DNA from: Myxococcales bacterium
Lineage (GTDB): Bacteria; Myxococcota_A; Polyangia; Polyangiales; Ga0077539
Length of the DNA stretch: 64,000 bases
Direction: 5' to 3'
Assembly (NCBI GenBank): GCA_030652255.1
Contig: JAUSAZ010000012.1
Coordinates: forward strand, 269,049-333,048
Shown here: piece after piece, positions 44,197-51,638 of the stretch
Layout: each line of letters begins with the position of its first letter
How positions within the stretch are numbered: position 1 is the first letter of the stretch
Notes under the pieces: generated by a model
The model's input: the letters and a program-made list of their open reading frames with translations, nothing else
Databases searched by the model: none
What the model was told of the DNA's origin: nothing
Position numbers and translations under genes: made by a program

Positions 44197-45807
44197 TCAG
44201 CTGGGCTCGCGGGCGCAGCGCATCCCCACGTGGACGTCGCGGAGCAGCGGCATCAGGAGGAAGCGGTTCGCCCCCCGGACGTCGCCGGGGGCGGTGTTGT
44301 TCCAGGCCCCGCCGCGGATCACGCGCGCCGACCCGCTCGTCGGGCCCGTCGGGTCGAGGACGTACGAGCCCGCCGTCCCGGTGTAGGGCCCGGACCAGTC
44401 GGCGACCCACTCCCAGACGCCGCCCGCCAGGTCGGAGAAACCAAAGGGCGTGTTGCCGAGCGGGAACGAGCCCACCGCGCAGGTGCCCGATCGGCTCACC
44501 CCGCCGCCCGACCAGCAGAGCTGCGAGCCCGGCGCGTCGTTGCCCCACGGGTACGTCCGGCCGCTCGTGAGGCGCGCGGCGTACTCCCAGCGGGCCTCCG
44601 TCGGGAGCGTCCCCCCGCGCCACTGGCAGTAGGTGAGCGCCTCCTGCCAGTCGACGCAGTTGATGGGGTGGTCGTCGCGCCCCGCGCCCATCCAGTTGCA
44701 CGTCGGGCTCATGCCCGGGATCACGCAGGCCCCGGCCGTCACGCACTCCCGAAAGGCCGCCACCGTGACCTCGGTCTCGTCCAGGCAGAAGGCGCTCAGG
44801 CGCACCCCGTGGATCGGCTGCTCGTCCGGCACCGTCGTCGACCCCATGTCGAACATCCCCGCCGGGATCAGCCGCATGCCGAAGGGGCACGGCGGGGGCG
44901 TCGTGCAGACCCCCGCCACGCAGGTCTGGCCGGACGCGCACGCCCGAGCACATCCGCCGCAGTGGCTCGTGTCGCTCAGGAGGCTGCGGCACGTGCCCCC
45001 GCAGAGCACCTGGCCGCCCGCGCAGACCGCGCCGTCGTCCGGGGTTGGGCCCCCCACGTCGCGCGCGGCGTCACGCGCGGCGTCCGCCCCGACGTCCCTC
45101 GCCGGGCCGACGTCCGCGGTCGCGTCCATCACCGCGGGCACGTCCATCACGACGCGCACGTCCGTCACCGCAGGCACGTCCGTCACCGCGGGCCTGTCCA
45201 TCACCGCAGGCACGTCCATGACCGCAGGCACGTCCGTCACCACCGGAGCATCCCGGCCCACCGGCTGGTCGCTCGGTAGCGCCGCGTCTGCGGCCGCGGG
45301 GAGTCCGATCCCGTCGAAGGGGCGCAGGTCCAGCTGCGCCCGCGTCGCCGGTTCGCACCTCCGTCCCACCGCACAGCGCTCGTCGCCTGCGCACATTGCC
45401 CGCACGCACTCTGCCGTCAGCCGCAGCGGCAGCTCCAGCGTCTGGCCCATCGCGAAGCGCGTCACCGCTCGCTGCGCCACCACCGCCTGCTCCGCCGTGC
45501 ACCCGCCCGTACCGGCGCAGCCGAGCGCTTCCACCCACACCGGCGTGCTGACGTCGTCACCCGCGAGCACGCCCACCCACAGCGGCAGAGGTCGCTGCCC
45601 CGAGGCCGTCCCCAGGATGATCGTGCGCCGGTCGCGCAGCGGACCATCGCTGCCGCTCCGGCGCACGCTCACGACCAGCGACTGCACCGTCGACCCGGCG
45701 CCCCAGGGGACCTCGGAGTCGACCCGCACCACCAGCTCCGTGCGCGCCTGCTCGCACCCGACAGCAAGGGCCGCGATCGTCCCCACCATGGCCGCAGTGC
45801 GTCCCAT
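44197..45807 (-). CDS. SUMF1/formylglycine-generating-enzyme-like lipoprotein
   Basis: 536 residues; start 'MGRTAAMVGTIAALAVGCEQ' at 45807 with lipobox AVGC. Residues about 30-160 are an exported domain. A V(T/M)DVPA hexapeptide tandem follows (about 185-230), then a Cys-rich unit ('DTSHCGGCARACASGQTC'). The C-terminal FGE-sulfatase fold (about 300-530) shows 'MRLIPAGMFDMGS', 'LPTEARWEYAARL', 'YPWGND', 'GGVWEWVADWSGPY' and 'RVIRGGAWNN'. Bona fide FGE needs a Cys pair that I do not see in the usual place, so it is more likely a non-sulfatase member of the fold. Confidence 0.85.
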   Translation of the reverse strand: MGRTAAMVGTIAALAVGCEQARTELVVRVDSEVPWGAGSTVQSLVVSVRRSGSDGPLRDRRTIILGTASGQRPLPLWVGVLAGDDVSTPVWVEALGCAGTGGCTAEQAVVAQRAVTRFAMGQTLELPLRLTAECVRAMCAGDERCAVGRRCEPATRAQLDLRPFDGIGLPAAADAALPSDQPVGRDAPVVTDVPAVMDVPAVMDRPAVTDVPAVTDVRVVMDVPAVMDATADVGPARDVGADAARDAARDVGGPTPDDGAVCAGGQVLCGGTCRSLLSDTSHCGGCARACASGQTCVAGVCTTPPPCPFGMRLIPAGMFDMGSTTVPDEQPIHGVRLSAFCLDETEVTVAAFRECVTAGACVIPGMSPTCNWMGAGRDDHPINCVDWQEALTYCQWRGGTLPTEARWEYAARLTSGRTYPWGNDAPGSQLCWSGGGVSRSGTCAVGSFPLGNTPFGFSDLAGGVWEWVADWSGPYTGTAGSYVLDPTGPTSGSARVIRGGAWNNTAPGDVRGANRFLLMPLLRDVHVGMRCAREPS

Positions 45808-45897
45808 GCGTCCGAACCTACCAGATGCACCTCGTGCCTCGGAGGGGCCCCCGTCGAGCGCCATGCCCCGCGCCCATGGGACGCCGACAGGTCCGCG

Positions 45898-47256
45898 TCA
45901 GGCGTCCCCGCGCCAGAGCCCTTCGGCGAGGGCGGCGTGCAGCGCGCGCGCCTCCTTCGGCCCCGGGACGCCCGCGAGCCGCCCGGCGTCGGTCGGCGCC
46001 TCGGCCCCGAGGTCTCGCCACAGCGCCCCGATCGCCGCCCGGCGGGCCCGGTCGACCGCGCGGCGCTGCGCGTCGGTGAGCCCCGGCTCGATCCACGCGG
46101 CGACGTCCCAGGACAGCGCCGCATGGCGCGTCTCGTCCCTCGCGATGGTCTTCATCGCGCGGGCGAGCGCCGGGTCGTCGGCGTGCTCCGCCTGGTAGGT
46201 CGCCTGGAGGGCGCCGAAGGTCTCGCGCACGCAGCCCTCGACCGCGTTCTCCCTCGCGACCTCGAAGGGCGTCCGCAGGGGTAGCGGCGCCGACGCGGCC
46301 TCGCGCACCTCGCCCCCGTGTCGCCGGGCGAGCCGCGCCGTGACCGCGGCGTGGCGCACCTCGTCCCGCGCCGACCGGTCGGCGGCCCGGGCGAGCGCCT
46401 CGGGGGCGCCGAAGGCCCGCAGCTCGCGCCCGAGGCGGACGAAGGCGTGCACCGACGCGGCCTCCAGCGCCGCGGCCCTCGCGAGGTACTCGCCCAGGGT
46501 GCGCGTCGCGGGGGCGTCGCCCGGGTCGGCCCCGTCGGTGCGTCGGCCGATGACGCAGTTGGGATCACCGTCGCGCACCCGCACCGTCTCCACCACCGCG
46601 AGCTCGCCGGTCGAGCTCACGGTCACCACGTGCTCGTCGATGCCGGTGCCCTCGCCGCAGGTCTGGCCGGTCTCCACCCGCAGCGCGAAGCCGGTGCTCG
46701 TGCGCCGGGCGTTGGGGCCGTCGCAGAGCAGCCGGTACCCGCGCTCGCTGGCCAGCCACGCGGCCTCGGCCTCGACGTCGATGGGACCGAGGAAGCGGGC
46801 GAGCGCGTCGAGGGACCCGATCGCCTCCACCACGTCGCCGCGCGTGTAGACGACGTAGCGGCGCTCGGGGGCGACGAAGCCGCTGGACGGCGCCGCCCAC
46901 CCGACGCCCGGGCGGGCCATGGCCAGCGCCGCGGCGCACGCGGCGGGGTCGGTGGCGGTGGCGCACGCGACGCCCGACGACGCGATGGTCCCGAAGGGCG
47001 GCGTCGGGGGAGGGCCGCCGAAGGTCTCGTACTCCGAGCGGAGCGTGAGGTGGTCGACCGGCGTCGAGGGCGTCGCCCCGACCAGCGGGAGAAAGGCCCC
47101 GGCGGTGCACACGTTGCTCTCGAAGTCGTCCGGGCTGATGCGCCGGGCGCAGCCGGCCGCCCCGGCGAGCGAGAGCGAGAGCGCGGCGCGGAAGATGCGC
47201 CGGAGCCGGGCGGCGGTGGGCGTGTCCAGGCGCCGCGGATGGATGAGCTTCTGCAT
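45898..47256 (-). CDS. Exported ferritin-like di-iron domain lipoprotein
   Basis: 452 residues. The N-terminus has a basic stretch and a signal with lipobox AAGC. Residues about 40-240 form a domain of unknown fold with several cysteines. The C-terminal ferritin-like bundle (about 255-400) has repeated E...ExxH patterns: 'LEAASVHAFVRLGREL', 'ARDEVRHAAVTARLARRH', 'CVRETFGALQATYQ' and 'IARDETRHAALSWDVAAW'. It would bind two irons, but outside the cytoplasm. Ferritin-like lipoproteins of this sort occur in myxobacteria with no known activity. It lies 90 bases upstream of the SUMF1-like gene on the same strand. Confidence 0.82.
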   Translation of the reverse strand: MQKLIHPRRLDTPTAARLRRIFRAALSLSLAGAAGCARRISPDDFESNVCTAGAFLPLVGATPSTPVDHLTLRSEYETFGGPPPTPPFGTIASSGVACATATDPAACAAALAMARPGVGWAAPSSGFVAPERRYVVYTRGDVVEAIGSLDALARFLGPIDVEAEAAWLASERGYRLLCDGPNARRTSTGFALRVETGQTCGEGTGIDEHVVTVSSTGELAVVETVRVRDGDPNCVIGRRTDGADPGDAPATRTLGEYLARAAALEAASVHAFVRLGRELRAFGAPEALARAADRSARDEVRHAAVTARLARRHGGEVREAASAPLPLRTPFEVARENAVEGCVRETFGALQATYQAEHADDPALARAMKTIARDETRHAALSWDVAAWIEPGLTDAQRRAVDRARRAAIGALWRDLGAEAPTDAGRLAGVPGPKEARALHAALAEGLWRGDA

Positions 47257-47357
47257 GGCTGACTCCTCGCTGTCGTCGAGGCCCCCGGAGGGATCCCATC
47301 GAAGCAGAGCCTACTACCGCAGCACAGGAGTGCTGTCGGGTTGCGTGGGCGCGTGGC

Positions 47358-47678
47358 TCACGCGGCGTCGTCGGCGCGGCTCACGCCGGGCAGCTCGCGG
47401 TACACGAAGTACCCGAGCAGACCGATGGAGCCGAGGGTGAACATCGCGATCATCCAGGGCCACGAGGCGATGCCGCGCTTGCGCGCGTCGCGCCGCACCA
47501 CCGTCGACGCGACCACCATCGCGATGGCGAGGTCGAGGAAGATCTGCGTCTCCCATCCACCGTGCAGGGCGGTGTCGATGAAGCCGAGCGGGCCGTGGCC
47601 CATCGACACCCACACGCTGAACGCGAAGAAGGGGACCAGGACCAGCAACGCCAGCATTGAACTTGTACGTGAACGCAT
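47358..47678 (-). CDS. Small membrane protein, DUF2834-like
   Basis: 106 residues. I start at ATG 47678, which has GGAGG seven bases upstream. Three helices are predicted. 'GFIDTALHGGWETQIFLDLA' and 'RDARKRGIASWPWMIAMFTL' match the layout of DUF2834 membrane proteins. The function is unknown. It is divergent from the XRE-type regulator across a 110-bp gap with a perfect palindrome, so it is the likely target of that regulator. Confidence 0.72.
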   Translation of the reverse strand: MRSRTSSMLALLVLVPFFAFSVWVSMGHGPLGFIDTALHGGWETQIFLDLAIAMVVASTVVRRDARKRGIASWPWMIAMFTLGSIGLLGYFVYRELPGVSRADDAA

Positions 47679-47725
47679 GAGGGGCCTCCGATGTGGCGCA
47701 ACCATGGCCCCTTCCTCCCCGTTGA

Positions 47726-47746
47726 CCATGACCTCGGAGGTCATGG
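47726..47746. promoter_or_regulatory. Perfect 21-bp palindrome, probable operator
   Basis: CCATGACCTC-G-GAGGTCATGG, ten-base arms around one base, lies between the divergent DUF2834-like gene and the MmyB-like regulator. Position, symmetry and a single central base all suit a dimeric HTH repressor. A short CTTCG-GG-CGAAG hairpin (47759-47770) lies nearer the regulator start. Confidence 0.6.
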
Positions 47747-47788
47747 CCGGGGGGATCGCTTCGGGCGAAGGTCACCGCAGCGAAGCCC

Positions 47789-48637
47789 ATGACCACCCAC
47801 CACGCCCTGTTTGGTCCGATGTTGCGGCAGCACCGCGTGGCGCGGCGGCTGTCACAGGAGGTGATGGCCCAGCACGCCGAGGTGTCCACCCGCCACCTGA
47901 GCTGCCTGGAGACCGGGCGGGCGTCGCCGAGCCGGGAGATGGTCCTGGTGCTCGGCAGCGCGCTCGACCTGCCGCTGCGCGACCGCAACACCCTGCTCGC
48001 GGCGGCGGGTTACGCGCCGGTGTATTCCGCGTCGCCCCTCGACGGCGCCGCGCTGAAGCCGGTGCGCCGCGCCATCGACCACCTGCTCGCGGCCCACGAG
48101 CCCTTCGGCGCCGTGGTCGTCGACCGCGACTGGAACGTGCTGCGCATGAACGCGGGCGCCCAGCGGCTGCTCGCGTGGGCGCTGGAGGGGCTGTCGCCAC
48201 CGCCGGAGGCGCTGCGCAACTTGGTGGCCGCGACGCTGCTCCCCGGGGCGCTGCGCGAGCGCATCGTGAACTTCGCGGAGGTGGCGGCCACGATCGCCGA
48301 CCGGGCGCAGCGCAGCCTGGCGGTGGAGGCCGACCCCGCGCGGCGCGCGATGTTCCTGGAGTGGATCGCCCGCGCGGCCGACGGGACCCGCCCGGGCGCG
48401 GCGCCCTCGTCGGGCCCCTTCGTGCCGCTGCACCTCCGGCGGGGGACCGGGGAACTGCGCCTCTTCACCACCCTCACCACGCTCGGGACGCCCATCGACG
48501 TCACCGCTCAGGAGGTGCACATCGAGTCGTACTTCCCGGCGGATGACGCCACGGACCAACGCCTGCGGGCGCTCGCCCGTCAGGGCTCGCCGGAGGGCAC
48601 CAGCGTCAGCGCCCGGGGTCTCCCGAGCGTGAAGTAG
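47789..48637 (+). CDS. XRE-family transcriptional regulator with MmyB-like ligand-binding domain
   Basis: 282 residues. The N-terminal helix-turn-helix (about 8-66) shows 'FGPMLRQHRVARRLSQEVMA' and 'VSTRHLSCLETGRASPS'. The C-terminal part (about 105-270) matches the MmyB-like or MltR ligand-binding domain ('AVVVDRDWNVLRMNAGAQRL', 'HLRRGTGELRLFTTLTTLGT', 'VHIESYFPADD'), a PAS-like fold that binds small hydrophobic ligands. It probably represses itself and the divergent membrane gene through the palindrome. Its last 58 bases overlap the end of the histidine kinase gene. Confidence 0.88.
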   Translation: MTTHHALFGPMLRQHRVARRLSQEVMAQHAEVSTRHLSCLETGRASPSREMVLVLGSALDLPLRDRNTLLAAAGYAPVYSASPLDGAALKPVRRAIDHLLAAHEPFGAVVVDRDWNVLRMNAGAQRLLAWALEGLSPPPEALRNLVAATLLPGALRERIVNFAEVAATIADRAQRSLAVEADPARRAMFLEWIARAADGTRPGAAPSSGPFVPLHLRRGTGELRLFTTLTTLGTPIDVTAQEVHIESYFPADDATDQRLRALARQGSPEGTSVSARGLPSVK

Positions 48638-50562
48638 AACGTCGCCCCGCGGCCCGGCTCGCCGCGGGCCCAGACGCGCCCGCCGTGACGGTCGATGATG
48701 CGCTGCACCGTCGCGAGCCCGATGCCCGTGCCCGGAAACTCCCGCTCCGTGTGCAGCCGCTGGAAGGGGCTGAACAGCCGCCCCGCGTAGGCCTCGTCGA
48801 AGCCCGCGCCGTTGTCGCGGACGAAGTACACGGGCGCGCCGCCCTCCACGGTGGCGCCCACCTCCACCCGCGGCGCCGGGGTCTTCGAGGTGAACTTCCA
48901 CGCGTTGCCCAGGAGGTTCTCGAACACCACCCGCATGAGCCGCGGGTCGGCGTCGACGAGCAGCCCGTCGCCCACCACGAAGCTCACCGCCCTCCCCCGG
49001 CCGAGGTCGTCGGCCACCGACGCCGCGATGGGCCCGAGGTCGACGCAGCCCCGCGCGAGGTCGGCGCGGCTCACCTTCGACAGCGAGAGCAGGTCGTCGA
49101 TGAGCTCCGACATCCGCTTCGCCGCCGCGCGGATGTGCGCGAGGTTGGCCCGGCCGTCGTCGTCGAGCTGCGCCGCGTGGTCCTCCTGGAGGGCGGCGCT
49201 GAACCCGTCGATGGCCCGCAGCGGCGCCCGCAGGTCGTGCGACACCGAGTAGCTGAAGGCCTCCAGCTCGCGGTTGCGCCGCTCCAGCTCCTCCGAGAGC
49301 GCCGCCCGGGCCTCCGCGAGCTCCCGCGCCGCCCGCGCCTCCGTCGCCTCGTGCGCGCTCCGCAGCAGCCGCTCGCGGACGCGCCGGTGCTCGTCCTCGA
49401 ACTGCTTGCGCCGCAGCTGCGCCCGCACCCGGGCCTTGAGCACCTCGAACTCCGCGGACTTCGCCAGGAAGTCGTCCGCGCCGGTGCTGAGCCCGTCGAC
49501 CATGGCGTCGCGGTCGTCCCCGGCCGTCATCATGATGAGCGGCACGTCGCGCGTCACCGTCGAGGCCTTCATGCGCCGGCACGTCTCGTGGCCGCCGATG
49601 CCCGGCATCACCACGTCGAGCAGCACGCAGTCGAAGTCCTCCGCCGTGATGCGCTCGATGGCCTCCTCGCCCGAGCGCGCCTGCACCACCACGTAGCCCT
49701 CGCCCCGCAGCACCTCCGTGAGCTCGTGCAGGTACGTGGCGCTGTCGTCCACCAGCAGCACGCGCTTGGGGCTCGCCAGCGCCGCCGGGCGCGCCCCCCC
49801 GACCTCGGCGCTGCGCAGCAGGGCCGCGAGCCGCGCCAGGATCACCTCCAGGTCGTCGCCCTTGCGCACGAACGCGTCGGCCCCCGCGTCGAGGGCGCGC
49901 AGCTCGGCGCCCGCGTCCTCCGCCGCGGTGAGCAGCAGGCACGGCGTGCCCACGAGCGCCGCGTCGAGGCGCAGCCGGCGGATGACCGTCGGCCCGTCGA
50001 TGCCCGGCATCACCCCGTCGACCACCACCGCCGCGGGCCGCTCGGCCGCGACGAGCCGCAGCCCCTCCTCGCCGCTCGCCGCCAGGACCACCGCGTAGCC
50101 CGCCTCGGTGAGCGCCCCGCGCAGCGCCTCGCGGTACGTCGCGCTGTCGTCGATGACCAGCACCGTGCGCGCGGCCGCGCCGGCGGCGCCCGCCCCCCGC
50201 CCGAGGATCTCCCGCACCCGCGCCACCACCGCCGCCGCGTCGTAGGGCTTCCCGATGCAATCGCCGGGGCCCATCCCGAGGCCGCGCAGCCGGTCGCGCA
50301 CCTCCGGCTCCGTGGAGAGCAGCAGCACCGGGAGCCCGACGCTCGACGGCGTCTCCCGCACCGCCCGGAGAAGGTCGATGCCGTCCCCGTCGGGCAGGTG
50401 CACGTCGAGGATCATCATCGCCGCCGAGCCGCGCGCGAGGGCCCCGCGCGCCTCCGCCAGGGTGGCGCAGGGCACCGCGCGAAACCCGGCCGCCTCGAAG
50501 GTCTCCGCGAGGTCCATGCGCACCGTGAGGCTGTCGTCGACGATCAGGATCTCCGCGCTCAT
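48580..50562 (-). CDS. Hybrid histidine kinase with three N-terminal receiver domains
   Basis: 660 residues, ATG overlapping the cheB stop. Three receiver domains come first, with phosphoacceptors D53, D182 and D316 ('ILDVHLPDGDG', 'VVDGVMPGIDG', 'LLDVVMPGIGG'). A coiled linker leads to a HisKA domain with H442 in 'SYSVSHDLRAPLRAIDGF' and an HATPase domain with 'NLLGNAWKFTSK', 'DNGAGFDEAYAG' and 'GTGIGLATVQRIIDRHGG'. There is no sensor or transmembrane part, so its input must be phosphotransfer to its receivers, most simply from CheA in the same operon. It replaces CheY as the likely output component. Confidence 0.94.
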   Translation of the reverse strand: MSAEILIVDDSLTVRMDLAETFEAAGFRAVPCATLAEARGALARGSAAMMILDVHLPDGDGIDLLRAVRETPSSVGLPVLLLSTEPEVRDRLRGLGMGPGDCIGKPYDAAAVVARVREILGRGAGAAGAAARTVLVIDDSATYREALRGALTEAGYAVVLAASGEEGLRLVAAERPAAVVVDGVMPGIDGPTVIRRLRLDAALVGTPCLLLTAAEDAGAELRALDAGADAFVRKGDDLEVILARLAALLRSAEVGGARPAALASPKRVLLVDDSATYLHELTEVLRGEGYVVVQARSGEEAIERITAEDFDCVLLDVVMPGIGGHETCRRMKASTVTRDVPLIMMTAGDDRDAMVDGLSTGADDFLAKSAEFEVLKARVRAQLRRKQFEDEHRRVRERLLRSAHEATEARAARELAEARAALSEELERRNRELEAFSYSVSHDLRAPLRAIDGFSAALQEDHAAQLDDDGRANLAHIRAAAKRMSELIDDLLSLSKVSRADLARGCVDLGPIAASVADDLGRGRAVSFVVGDGLLVDADPRLMRVVFENLLGNAWKFTSKTPAPRVEVGATVEGGAPVYFVRDNGAGFDEAYAGRLFSPFQRLHTEREFPGTGIGLATVQRIIDRHGGRVWARGEPGRGATFYFTLGRPRALTLVPSGEP

Positions 50563-51638
50563 GGGGCCCTCCCGTGGCTCGCCCGCAGCAAGCCCGCCAC
50601 CGCCGGGCCGATCTCCCCGAGCGGGAGCACCCGCCCCGCGGCCCCCAGGATCGCGGCCTCGCGCGGCATCCCGTAGACCACCGAGGTCGCCTCGTCCTGC
50701 GCGAAGGTGCTCCCGCCCGCGCGCCGCACCTCGAGCAGCCCCGCGGCCCCGTCGCGCCCCATCCCGGTCAGCAGGCACGCCACCACCGACGCGCCGTGCT
50801 CCGCCGCGAGCGACTCGAAGAGCGAGTCGATGGACGGCCGGCACGAGTGCCGCTCGGCCTCCGCCGTCAGCCGCAGCACGCCCCGGCGCACCACCGTGTG
50901 CACCCCGGCGGGCGCCATGGTCACGCGCCCCGCGAGCGCGGCCACCCGGTCGCCGTCCCGGGCCTGCACCACCCGGTGGCCCGTCTGTCGCTCCAGCCAC
51001 TCCGCGAAGGCCGCCCCGAAGGGCTCGTTGATGTGCAGCACGAAGAGCACCGGGCAGGGCAGCGGCCTCGGGAGCGCGCCGATGACCTGCACGAGCGCGC
51101 CCGGTCCACCCGTCGAGGCCCCGAGCGCCACCACGCGTCCCCCACTCCCCGCGGGGCGGGGCGCGACCTCGGGCTCCGCGAGCCCCGGGGCGCGGCTGTA
51201 CCCGGGCAGCCGGGCGCGCGGGTGGGTGATCACCTTGATGCGCGCGACGAGCTTCACCGCGGCCACGAAGCGCCGCTCCCAGTCGTCGTCGATCTCGTCG
51301 CCGGTGGGCTTGTCGAGCACGTCGACGGCCCCCGCCGCGAGGGCGTCGTAGGTCTTGAAGAGGTCGCCCCGGTTGGTCGACGCCGACACGATGAGGATGG
51401 GCGTCGGGAAGTTGGCCATGATCTGCTCGGTGGCCTCGACGCCGGTCATGTGCGGCAGGAGCATGTCGAGCGTGACCACGTCGGGCCGCAGGGCCCGGCA
51501 GAGCTCGACGCCCCGCAGGCCGTCCGCGGCCTCGCCCACCACCTCGATGCCCGGGTCGGCGGAGAGCACCTCCACGAGCCGCTTGCGGATGGTGAGGGAG
51601 TCTTCGACCACCAGTACCCGGAGCCGCTGCGTCGTCAT
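50559..51638 (-). CDS. cheB: Chemotaxis protein-glutamate methylesterase
   Basis: 359 residues, ATGA overlap with cheA upstream and with the histidine kinase downstream. The receiver domain has D58 ('VVTLDMLLPHMTG'). The esterase domain (about 165-355) has the catalytic triad S175 in 'ALGASTGGPGAL', H202 in 'FVLHINEPFGAAF' and D296 in 'LLTGMGRDGAAGL', matching E. coli S164, H190 and D286. It demethylates receptor glutamates made by CheR and so resets sensitivity. Confidence 0.96.
   Translation of the reverse strand: MTTQRLRVLVVEDSLTIRKRLVEVLSADPGIEVVGEAADGLRGVELCRALRPDVVTLDMLLPHMTGVEATEQIMANFPTPILIVSASTNRGDLFKTYDALAAGAVDVLDKPTGDEIDDDWERRFVAAVKLVARIKVITHPRARLPGYSRAPGLAEPEVAPRPAGSGGRVVALGASTGGPGALVQVIGALPRPLPCPVLFVLHINEPFGAAFAEWLERQTGHRVVQARDGDRVAALAGRVTMAPAGVHTVVRRGVLRLTAEAERHSCRPSIDSLFESLAAEHGASVVACLLTGMGRDGAAGLLEVRRAGGSTFAQDEATSVVYGMPREAAILGAAGRVLPLGEIGPAVAGLLRASHGRAP

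Noticed and set aside
44197-45807. True formylglycine-generating enzyme paired with a sulfatase
   Set aside because: The catalytic cysteine pair is not evident at the usual position and no sulfatase gene is present; kept as a SUMF1-fold protein only.
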